The notes: generated by a model from the letters alone, not told the origin. DNA of 7,953 nt from UBA9410 sp036123635 (GCA_036123635.1 JAZADL010000110.1:1-7953), one strand, 5' to 3'. Counted from the stretch's first letter, positions 1 to 6,582 are shown. Numbers and translations: made by a program.

Positions 1-774
1 GTGACCCGACCAGGGGCCGTGCGTATTGACGGCCGGCTCGGCTTCGCCCAGAGTGCTTTCGCCGCGGGCTTTCCGACTGCCGTGAAAGCCACTCGGGCCA
101 ACGGCATCTGCGGCGTCTCGGTGGAGCACACCCATACTTGTACATCGCTTGGCTTCTTCACCGAGCAGTTCGCCGCTGAGGGGCTGCTGGCCATTGGCGC
201 CACCAACGCCACGCCTCGGGTGTCCCCGCCCGGCGGCTCGGTCCCGGTGCTGGGTACCAACCCGATCGCCGTGGCTGTCCCCGACGGCGAGGGCGGGGTT
301 GCCTTCCAGTTCGACTTCTCCACCAGTGCCGTGGCCTTGGGTAAAATCACTATGGCCGCTGCGGCTGGCGAAGAAATCCCACTCGGCTGGGCCGTCGACG
401 CCGATGGCCACCCAACCACCGATCCCCAAGCCGCTTTGGCCGGCTCGCTGGTGTCGGCCGGTGGATACAAGGGCTATGGGATCGGTCTGCTGGTCGAGGT
501 GCTAGCCAGCGCCTTGACCGGTTGCCGCCTGAGCGTTGACGTACCACCGCTCAAGTCCCCTGAGGGTGCACCTCACGATCTTGGCCAGTTCTATGTGGTG
601 GTCGATCCTGACTCGTATAGCGGCCGAACGTTCCACGATCGGTTGGCAGCCTTGGCTGAGAGCATCACCGTTCAGGAGGGTGCACGCCTTCCCGGAGCCG
701 GTCGGCGTCCTACCGACCCAGTAGACGTGGAAGATTCCGTCTGGACTCTCGCAACGGAGTTGGCTGGCGACTGA
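1..774 (+). CDS. Ldh_2-family malate/L-lactate dehydrogenase-type oxidoreductase, 5' partial
   Basis: NAD(P)-dependent 2-oxoacid/2-hydroxyacid or imino-acid oxidoreductase of the Ldh_2 (YlbC/DpkA/AllD/ComC-like) superfamily, which is unrelated to classical Rossmann lactate dehydrogenases. The visible 257 residues hold the family landmarks in order: a GTNPIAVAVP block at residues 85-94, FDFSTSAVALGKI at 104-116, an IPLGWAVDADGHPTTDP segment at 126-142, the GGYKGYGIGLLVEVLASALTG block at 154-174, and a C-terminal LPGAGRRP stretch. Full-length members are about 330-360 residues, so roughly 80-100 N-terminal residues lie left of the window. The GTG at base 1 is probably an internal codon, not the start. 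The usual S-x-H-x-G signature reads as HTHTCTSLG at residues 43-51, so the family His appears shifted or replaced. The substrate cannot be read from the sequence. The gene ends with TGA 9 bp before the convergent stop of the next gene. Confidence 0.9.
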   Translation: MTRPGAVRIDGRLGFAQSAFAAGFPTAVKATRANGICGVSVEHTHTCTSLGFFTEQFAAEGLLAIGATNATPRVSPPGGSVPVLGTNPIAVAVPDGEGGVAFQFDFSTSAVALGKITMAAAAGEEIPLGWAVDADGHPTTDPQAALAGSLVSAGGYKGYGIGLLVEVLASALTGCRLSVDVPPLKSPEGAPHDLGQFYVVVDPDSYSGRTFHDRLAALAESITVQEGARLPGAGRRPTDPVDVEDSVWTLATELAGD

Positions 775-783
775 GGGCGACTG

Positions 784-1320
784 TCAGCCCTCAAGGGCGT
801 CGAGGGTCTCCTCGGCAACGAGGAACGCCGCTGCTGCCTCGACCAGAGCGTCAAACGCTCCCCTGTCCACTGGCAGGCCGTCGCGGTAGGCGTTGGTTCC
901 TGGATCGGCCGCGGGTTCCACCTGTCCCGGCGCTAGGTCCAAGGTGGCAATCTCTGACCCTCCGGTGGCCTCACTAGGAATACCTGACACGACGACGCCA
1001 CGGGCCGTCGCCTCGGCGACGGCTGCTGCCAGGGCGGCCAGCGGCACTGGCGGGTCGAAGGTGGCCGTGGCTGACCCGTGGTGACGGGCGTTGACTTCGG
1101 CTGAAACAAGGGCGTCGGCTGCCATGGCCCACGTGGAGGTAAACGCCTCGGAGTTCAACGCGTCAACGACCGCCGCTAGCGCTCCCCCGAACTGGACCTC
1201 GGCCACTGTCACGTTCCGGGCCGTCCGGTCAGCGCCACCGGCGTCGCAGCCGGCCACCCTGGCGCAGCGAAACACCAGATCGTGGACCTCACGGGGCGCG
1301 ACTAGCACTGAACCCGCCAC
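784..1320 (-). CDS. Small protein, possibly divergent DUF3726 family
   Basis: A protein of about 178 residues with no confident functional assignment. The N-terminal part (VAPREVHDLVFRCARVAG, residues 7-24, followed by a predicted helix to about 55) resembles the opening of DUF3726 proteins, which begin with an N-E-hydrophobic helix followed by a Gly-rich 'aRGAG' segment. The C-terminal FDALVEAAAAFLVAEETLDALEG matches the style of that family's 'la..TyVPas..Sr' ending. I recall DUF3726 genes next to Ldh_2 genes, as here, but cannot verify it. The sequence is Ala/Val rich, with no signal peptide or membrane helix. I chose the GTG at 1318-1320 because GAGGG lies 8 nt upstream; a GTG at 1324-1326 is the alternative. 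The open frame extends to 1473, but that part overlaps the dipeptidase gene and is its shadow. It is the last gene of the leftward operon, starting about 11 bp after the M19 stop. Confidence 0.7.
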   Translation of the reverse strand: MAGSVLVAPREVHDLVFRCARVAGCDAGGADRTARNVTVAEVQFGGALAAVVDALNSEAFTSTWAMAADALVSAEVNARHHGSATATFDPPVPLAALAAAVAEATARGVVVSGIPSEATGGSEIATLDLAPGQVEPAADPGTNAYRDGLPVDRGAFDALVEAAAAFLVAEETLDALEG

Positions 1321-1331
1321 GACCACTGCCC

Positions 1332-2285
1332 TCAGGCTGGGAAAACCTGGCCGAACAGGCGTAGCCAGTTGCCGCCCAACACCAGATCCCGTTCGTCCGT
1401 GGTGAACCCCGCCTCGTCTAGCCCCTCCGACAGGTTGCCGAAATCCTTCGGGCCGTCGAACCACGTTGGCCACGGCGGGAACTTCGGCGCTTCGGTCGGG
1501 GCCGTCGCCCGATCCCAGCGACCGTTACGCATCCAACCCAAGGCGTCCGGATTCCAACCCAGAACAGCATCTGAACCGATACCCACGTGCTCCACGCCGA
1601 TCTGGTCAGCCAGTTGGGCGACCATCGAGCAGTACTCGGCACGGGTGACGTCTGCTCCACCCATGAACAGCGGATAGAGGGTGCAACCGATGACACCACC
1701 CCGTTCGGCCACCGCGGCGACCAGTTCGTCGGGTTTGTTCCGCGGCGAGTCGCAGAACGAGACCGGGTTGCCGTGGGTGATGGCGATGGGGTGAGCCGAG
1801 GCGTCCACGGCATCCCGACCGGTGACATTGCCTACGTGCGAGATATCGACCAGAACACCGGCGTCGTTCAGGGCGGCGACCATCCGGTGCCCGGCTCGGG
1901 TCAGGCCACCGTCGTGCGGCTCCCAGCAGCTAGAACCCAGATGGTTGGCAATGTTGTAGGTCAGCTGGATGACTCGTACCCCGACGTCGGCAAAAATTCC
2001 GGCCATCTCCGGGTCATCACCCAGCATCGACGAGTTTTGAAATCCCAGGACTACGGCCAGCACGTCGTCGGCCACTGCAGTGTGGATCTCATCCACCGAC
2101 TGGACGATCCGGATGACGTCGGCATTGTGGCGACACAGGTGTCGAAAGGCTCCGATCCGGGTCATGGTCCCGGCAAGGTCTTCCCATACACCGACCGTGG
2201 CGTGTACGGCATCTACGCCACCTGACCGGACCTCGGTGATCACCTCCCGGGACCAGTCGTTGATCTGTAAACCGTCGATGATCAT
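1332..2285 (-). CDS. M19 (membrane dipeptidase) family protein with altered zinc site
   Basis: A 317-residue cytosolic protein of the renal/membrane dipeptidase (M19, amidohydrolase TIM-barrel) family; no signal peptide. It begins IIDGLQINDWSREV, where classical members have a D-x-H-x-D zinc motif. It continues with a VVLGFQN block (79-84) in place of the 'GiEG' zinc-bridging Glu, then LVDISHVG with His150, ITHGNP with His171, SPRNKPDE with the conserved Arg182, GIGSD with Asp239, and the terminal LGGNWLRLF. One metal site's ligands (H, D and the bridging E) are therefore replaced, while the two His of the other site, the Arg and the late Asp remain. I recall a widespread subgroup with the same 'DGL...NW' and 'GFQN' variants, including Pseudomonas homologues near dimethylglycine/glycine-betaine catabolism genes. 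The activity may not be ordinary dipeptide hydrolysis. GGGGAG lies 8 nt upstream of the ATG, which overlaps the preceding gene's stop (ATGA). Confidence 0.9.
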   Translation of the reverse strand: MIIDGLQINDWSREVITEVRSGGVDAVHATVGVWEDLAGTMTRIGAFRHLCRHNADVIRIVQSVDEIHTAVADDVLAVVLGFQNSSMLGDDPEMAGIFADVGVRVIQLTYNIANHLGSSCWEPHDGGLTRAGHRMVAALNDAGVLVDISHVGNVTGRDAVDASAHPIAITHGNPVSFCDSPRNKPDELVAAVAERGGVIGCTLYPLFMGGADVTRAEYCSMVAQLADQIGVEHVGIGSDAVLGWNPDALGWMRNGRWDRATAPTEAPKFPPWPTWFDGPKDFGNLSEGLDEAGFTTDERDLVLGGNWLRLFGQVFPA

Positions 2286-3991
2286 GCGGGGCTCCCCGGT
2301 CGCGGTGGGAGGACCCAGTCGTCGGTGACGTCAGGGCCCAGGTCGTCTAGCCGCGGCGCCCCCTGGAAGAGGGTTACCCGCAACCAGTCGGTGGACTTCG
2401 GTTTGTAGTTGTCCATGCCATACATGGCCAGCTGAAATCGCTGGATCTGCAGCGGGAGGTAGCCGGCCGCACACGCATTGTCCCTTGGCTCGCCGTAGCG
2501 GCGGTCGCTGGCGTGGAGGCGTTCGACAGCCAGGCGATGTTCGGGCCGTTCGGCGAGAAATCGGTGAATCGGGGTGTCGCTATCTTCCGCAACCATGTCG
2601 GCCCGCAGGCGCCAAAGCCTTAGGGCTGTGTCGATAGCCACGTCGCGGTGCTCCGGGGCTAAAAGCGACCGAAGGGCCCGCCGGGGTTCCTCCGTGTTGT
2701 CGCTAACCACCCACCAGAATGTGTCGGCCTCGATCCCGTCGAGGCCCAGGTCGGCTAGCCAGTCGAACCTCTCGTCGAGCAGTCGACGGGCCTCGCCAAC
2801 TGTCATCGCCGGATCAGCGGCGGCACGTTCTTCGACGACGAACATCTCATCGACCAGGGCGTCGTCGGCCTCGTGGAGTTCTAGGAGCAGCGACACGACC
2901 ATCTCGGCCGTCTCTGGGCCGTCGACCTCCGCCCAGCGGTAGAGGGCGTCAAACGGGAGGTCACTGGTCGAGGCGTCCTCCCACGCCGAGGCGATCCGGT
3001 CTAGAACTGGAACGAGAGACCGGGCATTAAGGAAGGGGTGGCAGTCTTCGTCGCCCCCGGTGGAGAAATGTCGTCGGGCCCGAGCGATCCAAGCCGTCAG
3101 CCGTTCCATGGAAGTGGGATCGCCCGGTAGGTCTCGCTGGTCGGCCAGGGCGACCTCCCGGACTCCCACCCAGGCATCTAGCACTCGGGGGTGCTTGAAG
3201 GCGTACGGCACGAGGCCCAGTCCGGTGGCGTTGCCGAGGCCGAAAAACCGTCGCCACTCCTCGTCAAAGGACACTGACGTCTCCCCGCCCTTGATTCGGG
3301 CACAGTGCTCGACCATGTCGTAGCCGAGTTCTCGAAACAGCCAGGCGGCCACGAACTGGGCCCGGTAGGGAGGTCCGAGGGGATGGTCAGTTGGATAGCC
3401 GGCGAAGGACCGCATGCCGAACTTTCCGTTGGCGTAAAAAGCGGTGCTCCGGAGGATGTAGCCGGCGTCGCCTACCAGGTCCGGGTCGGGCTGCTGGCCG
3501 GCGGCCAGGGCGTCAACCAGGTAGCCGAAGAACCGAACGCTGCGGTTTCCTCGGGTCAGGCACAGCACCCGGGGGTCCAAGCGTCCCCGCTCCTGTTCTG
3601 GCACCTGAACCCTCAGCGTGGCCATCAGTTCCTCTGTCACCTCGCCTTCTACGAGGACCCCGGCCACTTCCCACCGTTCAGCAATAACCCGGTCGGTGTG
3701 GGCTGACTCGTCAATGGTCGTGGTGAAGGCCACGAAACTGAACCGATGGCCATCGGCTTCAACCGTGTACACGGACTCGCCCCGAGCCTCGGCGTCCAGG
3801 TCCTGGCCGGCACGACAGGCCGTCCAACCTCCGGCGACCGCCCGTCGCAACATGGTCCGACTAAAGCTGTACCGGGTAAGACGCGCCGCCCCAAGCATCT
3901 CGGGCCGCATCACCACTTCGGGGGGGCGGAGGCGCGACCCTCGGGCCTTTAACTCGGCTTGTAGCCGGTCGGGCACCACAGCGACGCTCAT
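2282..3991 (-). CDS. Conserved-looking protein of unknown function, 569 residues
   Basis: I do not recognise a named family. The protein is soluble in appearance (no signal peptide, no transmembrane stretch), acidic and largely helical in the second half. Segments that look conserved are YTVEADGHRFSFVAFTT (75-91), LTRGNRSVRFFGYLVDAL (145-162), YILRSTAFYANGKFGMRSF (178-196), AQFVAAWLFRELGYDMVEHCAR (211-232), GLGNATGLGLVPYAFKHP (251-268), a WWVVSDNTEEPRR motif (426-438), and a C-terminal QRFQLAMYGMDNYKPKSTDWLRVT (517-540). From memory, the GLGNATGLG...HP motif also occurs in uncharacterised alphaproteobacterial proteins; no activity is known to me. It is the first gene of the leftward operon, and its stop overlaps the M19 ATG. 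The ATG at 3989-3991 lacks a clear Shine-Dalgarno sequence. An internal Met28 or its preceding GTG codons are alternatives, but they have no better site. The coding frame spans the whole interval, and nothing suggests a frameshift. Confidence 0.85.
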   Translation of the reverse strand: MSVAVVPDRLQAELKARGSRLRPPEVVMRPEMLGAARLTRYSFSRTMLRRAVAGGWTACRAGQDLDAEARGESVYTVEADGHRFSFVAFTTTIDESAHTDRVIAERWEVAGVLVEGEVTEELMATLRVQVPEQERGRLDPRVLCLTRGNRSVRFFGYLVDALAAGQQPDPDLVGDAGYILRSTAFYANGKFGMRSFAGYPTDHPLGPPYRAQFVAAWLFRELGYDMVEHCARIKGGETSVSFDEEWRRFFGLGNATGLGLVPYAFKHPRVLDAWVGVREVALADQRDLPGDPTSMERLTAWIARARRHFSTGGDEDCHPFLNARSLVPVLDRIASAWEDASTSDLPFDALYRWAEVDGPETAEMVVSLLLELHEADDALVDEMFVVEERAAADPAMTVGEARRLLDERFDWLADLGLDGIEADTFWWVVSDNTEEPRRALRSLLAPEHRDVAIDTALRLWRLRADMVAEDSDTPIHRFLAERPEHRLAVERLHASDRRYGEPRDNACAAGYLPLQIQRFQLAMYGMDNYKPKSTDWLRVTLFQGAPRLDDLGPDVTDDWVLPPRPGSPA

Positions 3992-4023
3992 CGAGCGACT
4001 ATCAGGGTGGGGAGACCGTGCAG

Positions 4024-4045
4024 CACGGCGAAAGCGTACGCCGTG
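4024..4045. repeat. Perfect 7-bp inverted repeat (hairpin)
   Basis: CACGGCG at 4024-4030 pairs perfectly with CGCCGTG at 4039-4045 across an 8-nt loop. It lies 33 bp upstream of the start of the leftward 569-residue gene. No T-run follows on either strand, so it does not look like an intrinsic terminator. It could be an operator or a leader hairpin in the transcript of the leftward operon. Confidence 0.6.
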
Positions 4046-4052
4046 ACGGACC

Positions 4053-4127
4053 CTCGGGACTCAGGGCTGCCCCACGCGGAACACCCGCCTCCAACTTGAG
4101 GCGGGTGCATCCCGGGGGTGTCCCGAG
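4053..4127. other. Candidate structured RNA element (nested stem)
   Basis: CTCGGGAC at 4053-4060 pairs perfectly with GTCCCGAG at 4120-4127, closing a 75-nt element. Inside, CCCC (4070-4073) can pair with GGGG (4115-4118). A perfect 10-bp hairpin, CACCCGCCTC (4082-4091) with GAGGCGGGTG (4098-4107), forms the tip with a 6-nt loop. The internal loops between helices are 8-9 nt long, an arrangement typical of ligand-binding leader RNAs. On the plus strand, the CGGAACACC...GGGTGCATCCCGGG layout around the tip hairpin loosely recalls the P3 part of SAM-I/SAM-IV riboswitches, but the GGCAACC core and a proper P2 arm are not evident. It lies about 160 nt before the methyltransferase ATG. The minus strand folds equally well, so orientation is undecided. 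Confidence 0.4.
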
Positions 4128-4176
4128 CCGACCAGCTCCCTATGGCGTCGCCCGGGTTTCCGTCGGACTCGCACGC

Positions 4177-4192
4177 CCAGTTGGTCAACTGG
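4177..4192. promoter_or_regulatory. 16-bp palindrome, possible operator
   Basis: CCAGTTG and CAACTGG are perfect 7-bp arms around a 2-bp centre. A related half-site, CCAATTG, follows at 4194-4200. A short compact palindrome about 95 bp upstream of the methyltransferase start is a typical size and place for a dimeric repressor/activator site. No regulator gene is in the window to assign to it. Confidence 0.4.
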
Positions 4193-4285
4193 TCCAATTG
4201 TCGCGCCACGGTGGCCCCACGGCAAGGGTTGTAGTCGAGTTGTCGAATCGGGGGTCCTGAACTGCTCCGGAGGTAGGTTCGGTGC

Positions 4286-5251
4286 ATGAGCCGCTGGGAG
4301 GAACTCCTCGAGGCCCGGGGCGTCTTGGTAGCCGACGGTGCCATGGGAACCCAACTCTTCGCGACCGGCCTGGCCGCCGGAGACCCACCCGAGATCTGGA
4401 ACGTGGATTATCCGGACCGCATCCGGGACATCCACCGTTCCTACGTGTCGGCTGGATCCGACATCATTCTTTCCAACTCGTTTGGTGGAAACCGACACCG
4501 GTTGAAACTTCATGGACTGCAAGATCGAGTCCACGAACTGAACTTTGCGGCGGCTGCCAATGCCCGTGGAATAGCCGACGAGGCCGACCGACCGGTCCTG
4601 GTCGGCGGCTCCATGGGCCCAACCGGTGAGTTGCTCCAACCTCTGGGTGACCTGGGTGCTGACGACGCAGCGGACGCCTTTGCCGAACAGGCCGCCGGGT
4701 TAGACGCCGGCGGGGCCGACATCCTCTGGTTGGAAACCATGAGTGCTCTGTCAGAGGTGGAGGCAGGGGTGCGCGGCGCTCGTCAGGCCTCGGACCTCCC
4801 CATCGTGGTCACCCTCAGCTACGACACTGCCGGCTGCACCATGATGGGTGTCACCGGCCAGGAGGCTGGAGCCTTCCTAGCTGAACTCGGGGTGGCCGGC
4901 ATCGGCGCCAACTGTGGTGCGAACCTGGCCGATACCGAAGCCGCAGTGACCGCTATCCGGGCCGCTGCCGGTGATATCCCGGTGGTCTCGAAAGCAAACG
5001 CCGGTATTCCGGTCTGGAGGGGCGCAGTACTGGAGTACGACGCCACTCCGGAGATATTGGCCGCCCACGCCTACCGCCTTCGAGAAGCTGGGATTTCCGT
5101 CATCGGGGCCTGCTGTGGCAGCACCTCTGAGCACCTGGCATATATCCGTCAGGTACTGGACGGCGACCTTCCGGTTCCAGATATCGAAACTCCGACGGTC
5201 ACGGACACCGCCGGGCCGTCCAAAACACGGCAGAGGCGACGCGGCATCTGA
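4286..5251 (+). CDS. Homocysteine S-methyltransferase (BHMT/MetH-N-type)
   Basis: Zinc-dependent enzyme that transfers a methyl group to homocysteine to form methionine, in the cytosol. It has 321 residues and is a single TIM-barrel domain. Diagnostic motifs are VLVADGAMGTQL at 13-24, DIILSNSFGGNRHRL at 59-73, the VLVGGSMGPTGELL stretch at 104-117, GANCGAN with Cys210, and VIGACCGSTSEHLAYIR with Cys276-Cys277. Cys210, Cys276 and Cys277 are the three expected zinc ligands, so the enzyme should be active. Length and motifs fit stand-alone betaine-homocysteine or similar methyl-donor enzymes more than full MetH, which would also carry folate and cobalamin domains. The methyl donor (betaine, S-methylmethionine or another) is not decided by sequence. 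The start has GGAGG 12 nt upstream at 4269-4273. The basic tail KTRQRRRGI is probably disordered. The gene is divergent from the 569-residue gene across the structured region and convergent with the patatin gene, with a 2-bp gap. Confidence 0.92.
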   Translation: MSRWEELLEARGVLVADGAMGTQLFATGLAAGDPPEIWNVDYPDRIRDIHRSYVSAGSDIILSNSFGGNRHRLKLHGLQDRVHELNFAAAANARGIADEADRPVLVGGSMGPTGELLQPLGDLGADDAADAFAEQAAGLDAGGADILWLETMSALSEVEAGVRGARQASDLPIVVTLSYDTAGCTMMGVTGQEAGAFLAELGVAGIGANCGANLADTEAAVTAIRAAAGDIPVVSKANAGIPVWRGAVLEYDATPEILAAHAYRLREAGISVIGACCGSTSEHLAYIRQVLDGDLPVPDIETPTVTDTAGPSKTRQRRRGI

Positions 5252-5253
5252 TC

Positions 5254-6120
5254 TCAGACGACAACGTCTATCTGGTCGAAGGCTCGTTCGGCGGCCTCAG
5301 CGCCCGCTTCGATGAGGTCCGGAACGAGATCGAACTCAAAGTCCGGGGCGTCGTCCACGGTGGGCAGCTCCAGGTGGATTACCTCTAGGTCGGTTGGGAC
5401 GTCAAGCCACTGTTGACGGGTCAGCTCTGCCGCCGCGGCCCGTACTCCCACCATCATCAGCGACAGTGCCGTCTGCTTTTCGGCCGGCGTGAACTTCGCT
5501 GCCACATCGAGTACCACTAGGCGGGTCGGGGCCAAGGACACTGCCTTGCGAAGCGGGATATTGGATACCACGCCACCGTCAATGTGCCGTTGGCCGTCGC
5601 TCAGTTCGACGGCCGGCAGCACCCCTGGTACCGCTGTCGTCGCGCATAACAGATCAACTACCGTTCCGCTGGTCCACCAGGCCACCTGGCCTGTCGAGGC
5701 GTCGGTTGTGCCTACGTGACAGGGCACAGCAACGTTGGCCAGGTCCTCCATCGGGATGTGCTCGGTGATGACGGCCCGAAGCCTCTCTCCCGGGTCAAAA
5801 CTGGGTCGCCCCCGGATGATGGAGGCGACATTGCGGATGACGCTCCCTCGGATGGGGGCCTTTTCGGCTACGTCTCGCCAGACGCTCTCTAGAAGGTCTA
5901 CCTGGGCAACGGTCGGGTCGTGGGCTAGGAACACCCCGTTGAGGGCTCCTGCCGACACCCCCACCACTTCGTCCGGGAAAATTCCCCGACGGAGCAGGAC
6001 CCGTAGCATTCCTGCCTGGGCCGCCCCACGAACCGAGCCCCCAGAGAACACGAAAACCGTGTGGCTTCGCTCTGGGTCCTGCAACCGTCGCCAACGGTTG
6101 AGCCATCGGGGACGGGCCAT
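5254..6120 (-). CDS. Patatin-like phospholipase / serine acyl hydrolase
   Basis: A 288-residue cytosolic or membrane-peripheral Ser-Asp dyad hydrolase of the patatin fold (RssA/YlbK-like bacterial size). The oxyanion-hole motif is FSGGSVRGAAQAGML (25-39), the nucleophile elbow GVSAG puts Ser56 as nucleophile, and the catalytic Asp is in HIDGGVVSNIPL (Asp181, DGG motif). Both halves of the dyad are intact, so it is likely active on acyl esters or phospholipids; the physiological substrate is unknown. I chose the ATG at 6118-6120 because family homology begins shortly after it, at HTVFVFSGG. The frame stays open to 6450, but that part overlaps the well-supported VOC gene on the other strand and has no patatin-like sequence. 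Only a weak GAGGTGG lies upstream, about 18 nt away. It is convergent with the methyltransferase gene and divergent from the VOC operon. Confidence 0.9.
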   Translation of the reverse strand: MARPRWLNRWRRLQDPERSHTVFVFSGGSVRGAAQAGMLRVLLRRGIFPDEVVGVSAGALNGVFLAHDPTVAQVDLLESVWRDVAEKAPIRGSVIRNVASIIRGRPSFDPGERLRAVITEHIPMEDLANVAVPCHVGTTDASTGQVAWWTSGTVVDLLCATTAVPGVLPAVELSDGQRHIDGGVVSNIPLRKAVSLAPTRLVVLDVAAKFTPAEKQTALSLMMVGVRAAAAELTRQQWLDVPTDLEVIHLELPTVDDAPDFEFDLVPDLIEAGAEAAERAFDQIDVVV

Positions 6121-6186
6121 GGCGGAACGGTAGCGGCCACCTCGGCACTGATCGCCCCACAAATACCTGATCGATAGGATTCGGCT
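6121..6186. promoter_or_regulatory. Short divergent promoter region with repeated CTGATCG
   Basis: This 66-bp spacer between the leftward patatin and the rightward VOC operon must supply start signals for both. CTGATCG occurs twice, at 6148-6154 and 6167-6173, in direct orientation with a 12-bp spacer that contains the only A/T-rich stretch (ACAAATAC). This could be a pair of regulator sites overlapping a -10 region. No further evidence supports it. Confidence 0.3.
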
Positions 6187-6582
6187 ATGTCGCACCCGGG
6201 CCTCTTTCCGACTATCCGCTGCCGTGACACGAAGGCCCTCATCGACTTCTTGATTGAGGCATTTGGTTTCATCGAACATTTCGTCGTGCCGGCAGGCAAT
6301 GGGATTATCCATGCCGAAATGAGGTGGCCGGGTGGGGGCGGTGTGATGCTCGGGGATGCGGTAACCGGTGACGACGACCACGATCGCCTGGATCTGCCTG
6401 TAGGCCCAACCAGTGTGTTCGCAGTGACAGACGACCCGGACGGCCTGCACGATCGAGCCGTAGGTGCTGGTGCCAAGATCGTTCGGGGTCTACAAGATGA
6501 AGAGTACGGAGCGCGGGGATTTTCGGCGGCCGACCCAGAAGGCAACATCTGGAGTTTCGCTACCTGGCACGGAGAGGACTAA
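6187..6582 (+). CDS. VOC-family (glyoxalase/bleomycin-resistance fold) protein
   Basis: A 131-residue small cytosolic protein of the vicinal-oxygen-chelate superfamily, PhnB/YerB-like in layout. It shows a beta-alpha start (FPTIRCRDTKALIDFLIEAFGF, 7-28), the IIHAEMRWPGGGGVMLGD strand pair (40-57) with His42 as a likely metal-side residue, and the terminal GFSAADPEGNIWSFAT (111-126), where Glu118 sits in the usual D-P-x-G-N/H-x-W metal-ligand strand. Length fits a single-domain protein with two beta-alpha-beta-beta-beta modules. The reaction cannot be assigned; the superfamily includes isomerases, epimerases, dioxygenases and binding proteins. AGGA lies a few bases upstream of the ATG. Its TAA overlaps the next gene's ATG (TAATG), so it is the first gene of a coupled operon with the DUF1214 and LLM genes. 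Confidence 0.88.
   Translation: MSHPGLFPTIRCRDTKALIDFLIEAFGFIEHFVVPAGNGIIHAEMRWPGGGGVMLGDAVTGDDDHDRLDLPVGPTSVFAVTDDPDGLHDRAVGAGAKIVRGLQDEEYGARGFSAADPEGNIWSFATWHGED

Larger units (their letters stand above)
3992..4285. promoter_or_regulatory. Divergent intergenic control region rich in inverted repeats
   Basis: This 294-bp gap separates the leftward unknown-protein operon from the rightward methyltransferase gene, so it should hold both promoters. It contains three clear inverted-repeat structures, listed separately. Short open frames cross it on both strands, but they lack ribosome-binding sites and plausible composition, so I treat it as non-coding. I could not identify convincing -35/-10 pairs by eye, as expected for a GC-rich actinobacterium. 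Confidence 0.7.

Noticed and set aside
1321..1473. N-terminal extension of the small leftward gene up to an ATG at 1473
   Set aside because: It overlaps the conserved C-terminus of the M19 gene in another frame, is Arg/Gly-rich shadow sequence, and a GTG with a well-placed GAGGG exists at 1320.
1587..2225. 212-residue rightward open frame
   Set aside because: It lies antisense inside the M19 gene, whose motifs are strong; the translation looks like no known protein.
4082..4107. Perfect 10-bp hairpin as an intrinsic terminator
   Set aside because: No T-run follows on either strand, and it lies between divergent gene starts, where no transcript needs to end.
4053..4127. Firm call as a SAM-I/SAM-IV riboswitch
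   Set aside because: Only the P3-like part resembles the family; the core GGCAACC and the P2 arm are not present as expected, and orientation is uncertain.
3988..4639. Leftward and rightward open frames crossing the intergenic region and the methyltransferase start
   Set aside because: No ribosome-binding sites, unnatural composition, and overlap with a clearly homologous gene; typical of GC-rich shadow frames.
6121..6450. 110-residue N-terminal extension of the patatin gene
   Set aside because: It runs antisense through the VOC gene and the divergent promoter and has no patatin similarity; the ATG at 6120 gives a normal family length.
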